Shown one piece after another: positions 1 through 11,799 of a stretch of DNA of 64,000 nt. The notes beneath the pieces are model-generated. The model did not search any database. It was not told where the DNA came from and worked only from the letters and a program-made list of their open reading frames with translations. The DNA lies in contig NC_134027.1 of the NCBI RefSeq assembly GCF_964204645.1, positions 6,250,485-6,314,484 of the forward strand. Reading direction: 5' to 3'. The position numbers and the translations under genes are program-made. Position 1 is the stretch's first letter. Every line of letters starts with the position of its first letter. This DNA comes from Tubulanus polymorphus. Its lineage: Eukaryota; Nemertea; Palaeonemertea; Tubulaniformes; Tubulanidae.

Positions 1-2698
1 ATCTCGGTTGCCGGCGTTCTATGGAATTCATGTAAAATCTCTCTTGAACAATTGAAAACAAGTCTGAAATGTTTCCTCGAGCTAATTTTGACGGCATCCT
101 AATCTTCAAGAATACTGAATGTTGGAGTATTCCCCTGATGATGTTTATTATGTCGTGGAAATGCTGAATTAGATAGCTCTGCTCAAGGAAATATTTCAGC
201 ACTCAAAGAAACTTTCATTTCGTAATAATTTGAACCTTACAACACCAGTGACAGATATTTCCAGGCTGTGTGTTATGAAGTTTAAAGATATTTTGTCTCT
301 GCGATATTCATGCTCTTTTTAAATGTGCCGGTTTCGAAATTTCTATTCCAGATTCTGTTAGACGCTCACCCTTCTCCGTCGCTGTTGGAAACAGAGGAAA
401 TAATGCCCTCGGAAGATGACGGTCAAAATAATCCAAACTGCGAAATTAACATTGAACAAGAAGTAGAAGACCGCACAGAGGTATAAAAATGATTATTATA
501 CAATCATCTTTTTTTGCCCATAAATCACTGATAAGTGGGCAAATATGAAAAAAACTATTTGGGAAATTCTTGATTTCTTAATTGCATGCTTAGATATTCC
601 ATTTTTTTGCTTGATTTCTTGTACCTATATAGTGATGAATGTTTTTCCCTATGTTTAACTCCTTCATGCAGTAGATCATTTTAATATCATCTACACTCAT
701 TGCTACTCTTTTAATCCTTTACCGGTGCTTTTGAATTTTTTAATGGCTTACAATTCACATTTTCCCCATGTTTTACACAAATGCTGTGATTTTAGTTTTG
801 GTTTTATGGTTTGAATTTTGAACCCTTGATTTTTATATCCTCTTATCACATGTAGGATGATGAAATTACTCACTTTTGAAAGGTTTGTATGTGGATATTT
901 TTTGAGAATGCAACAGAACATAAATCAGGAATGAACTTTTTCAGGTTTAATTTCTTTTGATTAACGATATTTTAAACACTTATTGCAATAAGATTATTTC
1001 ATAGCACAAATCAAATTATACCATCAATTCCATTTGATTTATTTACATTCATTAAGTCATTAATTGCAAATTATGAAGCATTTTTACATGACTGGTAGTT
1101 AATTCTCTATTTCTCAAATTATGCCAATCATTTACGATAATCTTTCAAGTCACAAATTTCACTTCTGATTGAAATTTCAGTTTTTTTCATCAGTGAGAAA
1201 AACTGGAGAAAATTGTCAATGTTTCGAATAGCTTTGATTCTTGTTTGCGTTAGTTTTTGCGAATCGTATGCCTTCGACTTTTTGTATTATGTTTCTTATG
1301 TATTAGAATATATTTACCTACAGAAACCATGTTTATACCGGACTTAACTAGCGATGGGTATATCCATTTTTTTGGATGCTACAAACCCCAAATGCCGGAA
1401 AACTGATAATTTACAAATATAACATTGCCTTATGTTAACCCATAACGGCATTTTATGTTACTTGCAAAATACCATTTATATATGTCTAGGTGATAGATGT
1501 TTTAGAATTTCTTCTCTTTTCCCTCTTTTGCATTGCTTTATGTGATATATATCGTAGCCCATTATTGCATACCGCATTTACCCATGTAGTATTTTAAATT
1601 ATATCGGCTGCACATGTATTGTATATATTCATTTATTAATGATCATTATTATAATATTATCATAACATACATCTATGTAGGTTTGATAGTGTAAAAATGT
1701 GTTGGGTCGATCTCATATTTTTCCCATATAGATATTAGAAATTAATTAGTTCTTTTTACTTTATTTTCAGCTATTGAGACCATAATAGAACTTAATTGAT
1801 TGTTAAATACCTGCGAGCTCTTCCCTTTTGTACTGCTGGATGATGAACGAGGAAGTATTGCATATTTCAATGGGTTTTCTGACTGGGAAATACATAAAAT
1901 CTCAAAACAGCATTGCTTTTTTGGAATATTATGATTCAATATTTTCGAAGAATAATGTTGAATGTGGAATGAAGTTTGAATACTGAATATGTATTGGATG
2001 AAAAGTGTATCATGATTAATCTGTTCTGTGCTATTTCTAGAAATGTTATGTTTGAAATAGTATGCTTAAAATGCTGTTTTTAGTTTGATGAAATTATTAA
2101 GAAGGACATCGAATAATGCATAGCATAATCAGAGCTATAGATGTTTTCCACATTCCTTAAGATATTACTTGAATACCATAGCAATAACATGTAATCAGGA
2201 TCAATTCTGTATAATTAAAATGTATTTTAAGTGAAATATTAGTATTTATATTACACTGGTTGTTTGATATGCAGCTTATAAAAGCAATTTTCAACTGCAT
2301 AGGATAATCTTAACGTGTGTATCTTTTGTTTGTGTAGGTTTTATCTTATTCAAATCTGAATGATAATCAGTGGCTGCTTCTGTTTTCAATTTGATATCTG
2401 TCCTGAAAGCAATATTCACAATAGTGATTTTTATGATATATTTACCACCGACCCTCATTTTGAGTTTTTCACCTTTGTCTTATTTTTCCAAACTTTTTTG
2501 GAAAATATTTTTTAAATATCTGAACAAAAATGAACTCTTCCTATTTTCTATACCACCGGTTTTATTCACTCACAGAAAGGATACCGACAGCATCACCAGA
2601 GGCCTTCTGCCTTACAACTGTCTGAGTTCGAGGCTCTTTTCTGTGGTTTGAATCCAAACAATTTTTGCTTGATTGGTGTGATTGATGTAACAGTGTAA
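1..2698 (+). CDS. 3' end of an unidentified gene (partial)
   Basis: The clearest piece is an exon at 352-480, bounded by a pyrimidine-rich acceptor (ttctattccag) and a gag|gtataa donor and open in only one frame. It encodes an acidic stretch with LLETEE and INIEQEVEDRTE. It can join in phase to a final exon at 2576-2698 (acceptor cactcacag), which reads KGYRQHHQRPS, then LSEFEALFCGLNP, then a stop after IDVTV. Bases 1-34 may be the end of an upstream exon (SRLPAFYGIH) with a weak gtaaaa donor at 35. An AATAAA lies about 310 bp after the stop. I do not recognise the family. The acidic segment looks disordered and gives no clue to function. The upstream part of the gene lies outside the window. 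The exon at 352-480 is likely real; the joins are less certain. Confidence 0.45.
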
Positions 2699-3009
2699 TA
2701 ATGATTGTATGATAAAACTTGCTGTGCAAGCTCGATATTACTTAGTATTTATGTGCATTTCATCAATGTGTAGTAAATTGAATTGTGATATCGCAGATCT
2801 AGTCTATTGTGGATTGAAGAATGTGAATTTTAGATAACCAAAAGAAATTGATTGATTTGAACGTTGTTGTTTAATTTAGTTTTAAATTAAATCCCAGGAG
2901 TGTTACAGTGTGTAAATGGTGTAATCTAAGATGAAGATAAATCTATATGTCAAGATTGTACAACAAACGTTACAGATAAAAACATATTTTGTGCCGAATG
3001 AATAGTTTC

Positions 3010-3015
3010 AATAAA
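3010..3015 (+). terminator. Polyadenylation signal AATAAA
   Basis: Canonical AATAAA about 310 bp after the proposed stop of the leftmost gene, followed by a T/G-rich stretch (tttgtgtattttgtatt) typical of a downstream element. Confidence 0.5.
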
Positions 3016-4165
3016 CGTATTTTCCCAGAATTTGTGTATTTTGTATTAGTTGCTGATTTGGTTTAGCAAGGAAGAAAGGAAGAAGGTTTTGAAAAGAGGA
3101 CACGAACACCAAAATGGAGACTGAATGTGGGTTCTAAACGATTTTTTCTTCCCATCTTATTTATTTATCTCAATTATAACGATGTTTTCGCCATCTATTA
3201 GAATTCCGCTGAACTATCGAATTTCGCGATCGACAATATCAAAGATAATGGATGAACGATATTTCACAAGTGCCATCTATCGGAAATCTAGAGATTCATA
3301 TCAATAAAGATTAACGCGAGTGATACGGTATGATGAAGTACTGATATTGATTCACAGACTGGAGGCCTACTACATCAATGAATAGAAGAAGAACGGCCCC
3401 ACCTACTGGTATTGATTCTGAGGCCCTAAAACTGAATAGGAGTTGATCATGCTTATCCCAGGCTTGAACCTGATAAAAGGATAACTGGGAAAGTCAAATT
3501 CCATTAGACCTTGCGACTAGTCCGAAATTATAGATTTTTTGGAGATTTCGATGACTTTCAACGGAGGTAAATGTTATATATAAGTTCATTCTGTGAATTG
3601 TTTCTGAGAGGCAGCTCCCGATATCCGACAAGTCATAGTGGACACGTCTGATCGCAATGTACGTTTTCTCTTAGATAATAAGAATCAGAAACATATACAT
3701 TGATTATCAGTTAGTTTTATTTATCAAAGTGTTAAAAATTCGTGGAAATTTTCATGCATATATATCGGACCCAATTTCACAAAAGGATTAACTCTTCAGT
3801 TCATTTAATTCAGTTAATCTCAAATCGACAAAGGAGCTCATTTGAAATTGGACCCAGACAAATTAAATCAAAGCCACCGATCCTATCAAATTTAGTTCAT
3901 TTTTAAGAATTGAAATCTTCGCCTTCAAATGTTGAACTGAATTCGATTGTTGGGTTGGGATAAAGGAAACAAATAATGTACCATAATGAAAATTGTTTAA
4001 ATCACCCAAAAAAAGAGATTTCGCATGAGAACAATATACGTATGTATATGCGACGCAGGAATTAAAAATAGCCAATCAACGTGCGTTGTACGGTACCTAA
4101 TTACCTTGTCTATGCGTTATACAAATAAACGTCTAAAAGGGGTTGGACACAATCTTAACAATACT
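3016..4165. other. Intergenic, convergent 3' ends
   Basis: AT-rich DNA between two convergent genes. No coding exon with splice sites or family similarity was seen. The left end should hold the cleavage site of the leftmost gene. On the minus strand a possible AATAAA (tttatt at 3716-3721) could end the deacetylase-like transcript. Confidence 0.5.
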
Positions 4166-6051
4166 TCAAAGATATTTCCTAAGGTACTTGATTAATTCCT
4201 CTTCTGCTTTTGGGTCAAAGAAAAGAGACCCATGGATGCCGTTCATCATATGAACGTGTTCAACGGGAATACCGGCTTTTTTCAAACGCACTGCGTACAT
4301 AAATCCATCATCCCTCAATAGATCATGTTCACACGTGAGCATGAACGTATTTGGTAATCCTTTCAAATTATCTGCTAATAACGGAGAAAAGCTCGGATCT
4401 AAAATCGTCGACTCTATTGCGTTGACTGTGAGCTGGTCACCTGGTTCGGTGGAAAACGGTTTCGTGTTCTTATTATGTCGATCTGGTAAGAGGGAACGAC
4501 TGACGTACTGGGCATATTTGTGTGATGTTTTCGAAGCCAGGGACACGTGATGGTTTTTGGCATTAAAATGTTTTAGATATTTCATCGATGGATCGGCGTA
4601 ATGTGACCAAATCTTCATTGCATTTTTGCTAGTTATTGTCCCTTTTGCATTAAGCTGGTAAGACGGGGTATTTAAATCGAAGGCTTGAAGCGCTGGGTAG
4701 ATTAGCACCTGCAGTTTAGGTTTGTTTAAACCTAATACTTCTAGTAACTGTAAATTCACAGCTGCTGCCAGATTACCGCCTGCACTGTCTCCTGAAATAA
4801 TGAATGTTCCTTTCAATTTAATGTATACAGGGTACGTAGTTTATGGAATACAAATGCCCATGGTATATTGTGATCTTTCTTCAAACATCGATATATGCTA
4901 ACCTCCAATTGCTATCCGTTTTGGATCGACTCTGTATTTCTGAGAATTTTGTAAGAAGTATGTACTGGCCACTTTACAGTCGTCCAACGATGTTGGGAAT
5001 GGATTTTCGGTGCTGGTAAGACGGTAACTGAAAATGGAAAAAAAACTAAGTGATAGAACCCAGTAAACTCTATCGTTATGGAAATATGTTCGTAAAATGA
5101 CAATTTTGACAAGTTTCAGAATTCAATGAGTACATACTTATGAAGGGAATGAACTGTGAATATCGTTGGAAGCTGTGATATCGAGTTTGTACTCACCTAA
5201 CAGATACAATGAATATTCCTGTTTTCGCTGACAGCATCCGAATAGGACGGTCATAATCGTCTGAAATTATGGGAAAAAATCGCCATGATGAGGAAAACTG
5301 TCTCAAATTCTGTTTTGGGATCAAATCATAACGATTACTGCATTTCAAAAGACTTACCTACGGTCATAGATAACCAACCTCCACCATGCATGAATATCAA
5401 GCCAGGACGATTCTGCCCCGTTGTTCTTGGATCATAGAGACGAACTTTCACGTCATTGAATTCAGTGTCAGTTACCTTAATGAGAAAGTTGATCAGACTG
5501 TTTTACGCAGCGCAGATTTTGAGATAACTAGATTGTTCAAAATGTTCTCCACAAGTCGAGCTTTATTCATTTGATAATCATCGGTTATTGTTATTTCGAC
5601 ATTCTGATCATTATCGCTTGGTATTTTAGCTCTTGACCAATTTGTAATATATACCTCTAGTTTATCTTCATCATCTATGGGTGCCTCAAGCTTTGCTAAT
5701 ATCCGTGAATATTTATCTAAAACTATTCGAAACGTGGTTCCAAAAGTGGATATACCAAGAAAACTCGAAAAGTCAGCCTGAAATTGAAAATTGTCAAAAT
5801 ATTTCTCATAACATAATCAGCAATCGGATCAACAAATTTCACATAATAGATTTTTCTGCACCGAAACCCTTCTCGACTGAATACTTGAACAGAATACTTA
5901 CTAAGTGAAATGCGATTTTATAACCTAAACCCATCATCCGAACCGTATGCGGAGATTCTGTATCTTGTGGAAGTGGTTCGTAGTACAGATAGGCAAGTAA
6001 AACTACCAGAACCGAAGGTACCAGGATAATTGTGTTCAAGACGTAACCCAT
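4166..6051 (-). CDS. Arylacetamide deacetylase-like serine hydrolase (AADAC family)
   Basis: Six exons on the minus strand: 6051-5902, 5777-5655, 5475-5358, 5260-5197, 5027-4903 and 4791-4166. They join in phase to 401 aa, close to human AADAC (399 aa). Residues about 5-22 form a hydrophobic signal anchor, as expected for an ER type II enzyme with a lumenal active site. HGGGW (121-125) is the oxyanion-hole motif of the hormone-sensitive-lipase family. GDSAGG (194-199) carries the nucleophile Ser196. Asp350 in CEHDLLRDDG and His380 in NGIHGSLF complete the triad with the same 30-residue Asp-His spacing as human AADAC. The expected role is hydrolysis of lipid or xenobiotic esters and amides. 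The substrate cannot be read from sequence, and the family is large in invertebrates, so one-to-one orthology is not claimed. Exon 3 uses an AAG acceptor. All key residues are present. Confidence 0.93.
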
Positions 6052-7632
6052 GCTGTTAGATAGATAATAAATACATTTCGTTATCGTATTAATTGATATC
6101 GCGAATTGGTCTCATAATATGTAGTGCGTATCTCGTTTTGTTCCTTTATACTCCTTCGAATTGTGTTTTTCACTTCTCTTCCCTGTTAAACTCTACGTAA
6201 AAGGTAGGGACATTATTCCAAGCAACTTAGCGAAGATGCTTTAAATGCTCCTGCCAACTTCTTTTAACGCATTGTATGTAGAATATTTCATACTGTCAAA
6301 ATAAGTGTGTATTCAGTGACTAATTTTCTCGATGTCTTTATATGTAAATCTTGGTTCAAAATAAAGAGCCATTAAACTAAAATGGTTACTTTTTGCTCAT
6401 CCAGTTTTAAGACAAATACTAAGGCACTTATCGTCCGATAGAGTTTTCAAAACAGCTCATCAATCTATTGGAATAAACTCCGACCAACTTGAATCGATCA
6501 ATGCCAAAACTCAATGTTCCTTTCAGCAACCTGCAAAAAAGAATTCTAGATATTTACCTTGAACGTCGAGGCCCCTAGATGCCAAGAAACGGGTATACCG
6601 AATACACGATAGCAAGTCTACTACAGCGCTAAGTGTTGCCTCGAATAATGAACTAGTACTAGCCTGTTTCTTCTTATCCAGAATATGAAAATAACTCAGG
6701 AAAAGTAAATTGATATTGTGTTCAGCACTGATCAGTACTTCGCGCGATAAGATACGACGTGTACGAAAGTCTAGGGCAAAATATATTCATGTTTTTTAAG
6801 TATTTGAATTGATGATTTCAGTTGATATTCACGTGTACACATTCATGAATTCTGTAATGATGAACTCAGAACCAGCCCCACAGTCGTAAGATTCAACTTA
6901 TATTGTCAAAAGAGGTCGATTTTTTACCTTGATTAAAAAATCAAACTCTGTGGAACTGTGTCTGTATGAATATAATTTGTATGTGTCGAGTCCATGTGAT
7001 GATGAAGTAGAAATATTAGGAAACGTCCAGCAATACTTGTTTTTCAAAGGGAGCAGGGAAACAACTCGTATAACTCCTTCCAGCGAATCCGATCATTTAT
7101 CTTCAAAATCCAGTAAAATATGATAAAACGTATATTTTCTTAAGTTCAAATGATTTTCATTTATTAACATGAACTGTAAATAAATAATAATGATATAAAA
7201 TTTTACTAACTCCAGATGAACTTGCAATACGCAGATTTGTTTCCATATATATCGTTGTTACCTGAATGACATCGACATATCAATGTATACTGTGATCACT
7301 GATAGTTATGTTTTATTCAATAGTTCAATTTTTCCCATATCAGTTCAACGTACATTTAGAAAACTAAAATGGACGGAATTTCTTACTGTGCATAAACACA
7401 GAACTTTTTAAAAAGACAATTACATCATTTCATATATTTTATTGAACAATACGGTTCATTACTATTTTTTAGAAACTCAATAACGTAAGATATCAAAAAA
7501 ATCTTTTAAACCTCACAAAAAAGAACAATTGTATTTTTGAATTGGTTGCAACTACCTGTTTTCAGGATTAAGATATTCACAAAAAACAAACCGTTTGAAC
7601 AGACATATTGAAATCATATATATTTGTTGAGA
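6052..7632. other. Intergenic: deacetylase-like promoter side and AK8 3' side
   Basis: No supported gene. The left part lies upstream of the deacetylase-like start. The right part lies downstream of AK8. The short open frame at 6929-7123 has no splice context or recognisable similarity. Confidence 0.5.
7438..7443 (-). terminator. Polyadenylation signal for AK8
   Basis: tttatt on the plus strand (AATAAA on the minus strand), about 190 bp after the AK8 stop, in a suitable place for its 3' end. Confidence 0.45.
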
Positions 7633-10600
7633 TTAAAGTTTTTTCGGTAGAGGCTCAACGAGCATGCTCTCTATACATTCAAACACGGTGTGCGGATCTT
7701 GGTCGGCGTTTAAATGTTGGCCATCGGTGTAAAAATCGGCGATCTCTTCGACGTAGACGTGGTACTGCGTAAGACGTTTTTTCACCTCCTTTTCGCTGTT
7801 TTTCGGGTGGTATACAAGACGGTTTTTAATCTGTTGAGTTCGCGGTGGGTTGTACAATAAGTGATAACGCTCGCCGGTGATCGGGTCGGTCGCTAACATT
7901 GACAAACGCTCAATGATTGAATCGTTCGGTACATCCATGAAAAACACCCTGAAAATGATAAGAAATTTACAATAAATGATAGGTACATTAAAGCTACACG
8001 TGCAATTGATTGAATTATTTTTTCTAAAAAATTTTTTATTCCTAATCGTACAGCAAAGTACAATGCTCATTGAGCAGAACAAGAAAAAAAGAATTGTTAC
8101 AATATACAAATGCTATCCTGCTGATGAAAAAGTAGAAGTAGTCTGCATTCTTAGTGGATACTTTTTAATCCAAATTATCAAGAAATCTGAACAGAAATGA
8201 TATTTCATGAATCATGCTAAGATTTAATTAATTGAATGGGTTTCATAGCACGTCATACAGCATGCACTACAGCCAAGTTCAAATGCACTCACTCATAGAG
8301 AGAGAGTTAACTACTGGAAGTCAAGTGATAATTCTACTTTTTTGAGGCAAATAAGAAAACACTTATTAATGTTATTCAGTAGCTTCAATTTGACTGTTTA
8401 AACTGCTAGTTAGAATTCAATTCATTGATAATATTACTGGTACCTGTTAGGAATAAATCCAGCAGTGGTAAGTTGTTCAGCCTGCTCTCGAGTACGCGGA
8501 TATCCATGGAGAACCCAACCACGTGTAACGCAGTCCAACTGACTTAGTCGATCCTTCAGTATATTCAAGACAAGAGCATCGGGAACTGAAAGGAGAACAC
8601 CCAAAAATGTTTTCAATAATAAATATGACAATATGATAAGTATGATATTGAATCTGTTGATAGTGTTATCATCATATTGAAAGTGTCTGGATTATAATTC
8701 CAGTAAGTTTACATACCCAACATTTCTTTTTCAATGTAAGGCTTAATAGCTGTTCCCATACTAGTCTCATCAACTATACACTGCTTTATCAACTGTCCCA
8801 TAGACACTGAAATAGGATATTTATCATTCATAATGGTGATATAGACTTTAACCAAATACAAGCATTGAAATTACCTAGGTACCAAGACAAGTGATATTTC
8901 AAAGACTTTTGCTTACCATTTACGATATTATATTTACTAGCAAGTAAAGCTGCCTGTCCTGCTTTTCCACATCCAGTCGGTCCAAGCAGTACAACTCTTG
9001 GATTATGAGGGGCAGCTGATCTGCGTTGACTTTGAAGGAAAGTTATAACTGAAAATCAAACAAAAAATCTATAGAAACAGGTTTACTTTAAAATACAAAT
9101 AAGATGTAAAATTGGAGATTTCCAGGTATTTATTGAGTAATGAATGGAGTCTCTGATTCTCTATCAACCTTGTGAGAAGACGTCTGATTTTGGTTGATCA
9201 GCATTGATGAATTTAGTTGATTTCTGAAAACAGTCGACAATTCCCTCGATGTGTCTGTGATAGACCATCAATTTTTCAACAAGTTCTTCTTCGTTGTTTC
9301 CCACTTCTTCTTCGAGACGTTCCACGACTTCAGCACTGGTTGGCCAATCAAAACTTACATGGTACACATCTAATTAGTACCGGCAAATAGAAAAATCAAA
9401 CTAGTTATTCTTCTGCTACCGTTATATTGAAATAATGATTTGGTTGGTAGCACTTAAAATTCTCACTGCAAACAATTAAACCGAAGAGGATAGAAATAAG
9501 TTTAGGGTTGTAACATACCACCAGTTTTGGGATCAACTCTTTTTCCTGCTGCCCTTTCAATAAGAACTGTGTCTGGAGCCTCTAAAATAACTGCGATGAA
9601 TAAAAGATAGAAATACCTATTTCATCTCACTGATCAACTCGGAAAGTAGGTAAAGTCCGTGCAATGTTTTAGAGTTCCAACTCTCAACTCTTGTCAACTA
9701 CATGGCAAGAGCAATTTGTTGTTTCATTGCAGTCTTTTTGCCAAAAGTAGAATACATGTAGTAACAAAACACATGTAGCAATAATACTTAACCTACCACA
9801 ATGTTTTGGATAAATTCCTGCTGTGACTAAGGCCAAAGCTTGTTCTCTGTTCTGTGGGAATCCTTCCAGAACCCAACCCTTTTTCACGCAGTCGAAAAGT
9901 TGTATTCGTTCTTTTATGATTTCGACCCACACCGATGTAGGAACAGACTGAAATGTTATGCCAAATCTTCCTAAGTTTCTCAAAGACGACATACCATTGC
10001 AAAATGTAACTTTCCCATGAAGGGCTAGCAACCATTTACAGCGATTGATGGCAAAGAGGTCAAAGAATCAATTACAACTATAGATATAAAATGATTGTAT
10101 AGAATTAGAAGTAAGGTAAGAAAGGCTAGTTGAAAATTGCTTTAAAAGATTGAATAACCTGTTTCTGTTTGACCAATTCTTCCAAACGTCTTTTCATGTC
10201 TTGACTCGCATCTTGAACAAGTGTTTTCAAGTTGAGATGAGCCGTACGCAGTTTGCTGCAAATTTGCTTTGCCATAGTATACTTTCCAGCTGCTGGTGGA
10301 CCAAGTAAAATGATTTGTGGAACTGAAACGAAGCCAACATAAGACCATTAAATACACATATCATGATGAAATGAAGTTTAATCGTATTTCTATGGGAACT
10401 CATCAAACTTACTGTCATCATTTTCTCTTTTCAATAATTCAATCATGAAATCAATCGGATCCTCTGGTTTGTTAACTGTTACTTGCTCAAGCAATCGCTG
10501 TAAAATGAATGATGATCATCATTAAAGAATCTTTTTTTAAAGAATTTGTTCATGTTTTACAATCATGGAGGCCTATTCCGGCCTAATATTAGTTTGTAGT

Positions 10601-11020
10601 AGGCTAATAGATATATTCATTTAGTCTTGATGATTGTTCTTGTTGTTCTGCCGCCCAAACTGGGACGGGGTGTAAATTGAGGCGAGGCCGGAGCGGAGGG
10701 CCTAAATTAAATAAAAACTAGCTAAGCCCGGGTTTCTCTAAGTCTTGTCTTGTTGAGTGACTCTTAAATCTAAATTTTATTTCTTTTCTTTCTCATGTTC
10801 GATCAACATTATGTTAACACTTTATGAGAAAGCTTTTAAATGTTTTATTTGTAAAATCTTAGAGTCAATAAAATTCTAATGACTGCATTTGAATTGTTTT
10901 GTATTGTTGTTGTGATCATTCAAAACGGTATTTTACCTTGCACATATCAAATATTTCATGGCTCTCGGCATATGTGGCAAATTGAGGTGGAATTCTCAAC
11001 GGGCGTTTTGTTTGGTCCAT
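7633..11020 (-). CDS. AK8: Adenylate kinase 8, tandem AK domains
   Basis: Ten minus-strand exons: 11020-10937, 10497-10413, 10322-10159, 9947-9797, 9590-9519, 9369-9169, 9048-8917, 8806-8717, 8585-8444 and 7948-7633. They close in frame to 478 aa (human AK8 is 479 aa). Matches run the full length: RPLRIPPQF at the N-terminus, [17 protein letters not shown] and [10 protein letters not shown] in the two NMP-binding regions, RVDPKTG and [11 protein letters not shown] in the lids, and DQDPHTVFE near EPLPKKL at the C-terminus. The enzyme interconverts AMP, ATP and ADP. In vertebrates AK8 is linked to motile cilia, so a ciliary role is likely. P-loop 1 reads GPPAAGKYT (64-72) and P-loop 2 reads GPTGCGKAG (275-283), where human has GKT and GKS. 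The second loop has no Ser/Thr directly after the Lys or one position later. The start Met follows the family N-terminus. Confidence 0.95.
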
Positions 11021-11799
11021 TTCCTTAGCTTTTCTTTTGCTTTCTTTTATAAGAAACAAAAAATCAACATTTATGAACGTGTAACCAGGAAACTGTAAAC
11101 AATAATTCTCTTCCGGGTTATGGTATTCACTAATTCTTAGCTATAGGACTCGGACACCCAATCCGGACAGGAACCCGGACATGTACTCGGCCCGTTAGTT
11201 TAGGCGGGTGTTATTCGGCCGAACTGACGCTAGCAGATGGAACTTAATACATGATACAAAATAAATCTACTCAAATTATTCAGGGATCAGGGATTAAAGC
11301 CTAGGAAAGAGACGTCGTAACATGAGTCAGCTTCATCGTATGTATCGGGCCCTAAGGCCTAGACGCGTCTCGGGCGGGTCAGCCCGGTCGCTGGAGTCGG
11401 CGCCCCCGCTGGTTACTCTTATAGAACAATCCTGAAACTTCATACAGCAGGATAGGGCTTTGACCAAGACTACTTTTGCCAGTGACACAGTACGACGACG
11501 ATTCTCTGAATGAAAATTCAAATATGTGACTTGAGTGATTCGGCTAATAGTGAATTAATTCACGTGTAACTTTTACGACACCTGTTGTTATATGTTAAAT
11601 AAAGCGAGTAGTTACTGGCCACCGTACCCCATTGGTTTAATGTCGTATCTGCAGGTCATAGACTAAGGTCCGTAGTGATAGGCACCAGGAAGCTAAATAC
11701 TTACTTCTCAATATTTACTGACCATGCTGAGCTATCTTCAAAAAATGAAGATTTACATATCTCAATTTTCATTTAGAGAGGTCCGATTTGAGTTGAAAA
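11021..11799. other. Head-to-head intergenic region
   Basis: About 780 bp between the divergent AK8 and papain-like starts. It must hold both promoters unless there are distant 5' exons. The stretch 11340-11420 is locally GC-rich compared with its surroundings. No TATA box or known element was identified with confidence. Confidence 0.45.

Noticed and set aside
5386-5574. Plus-strand frame across exon 3 of the deacetylase-like gene
   Set aside because: Antisense of the HGGGW exon, with no independent support.
11333-11521. Small minus-strand frame in the GC-richer stretch between AK8 and the papain-like gene
   Set aside because: No domain and no splice link to AK8. AK8 already has its conserved N-terminus at 11020.
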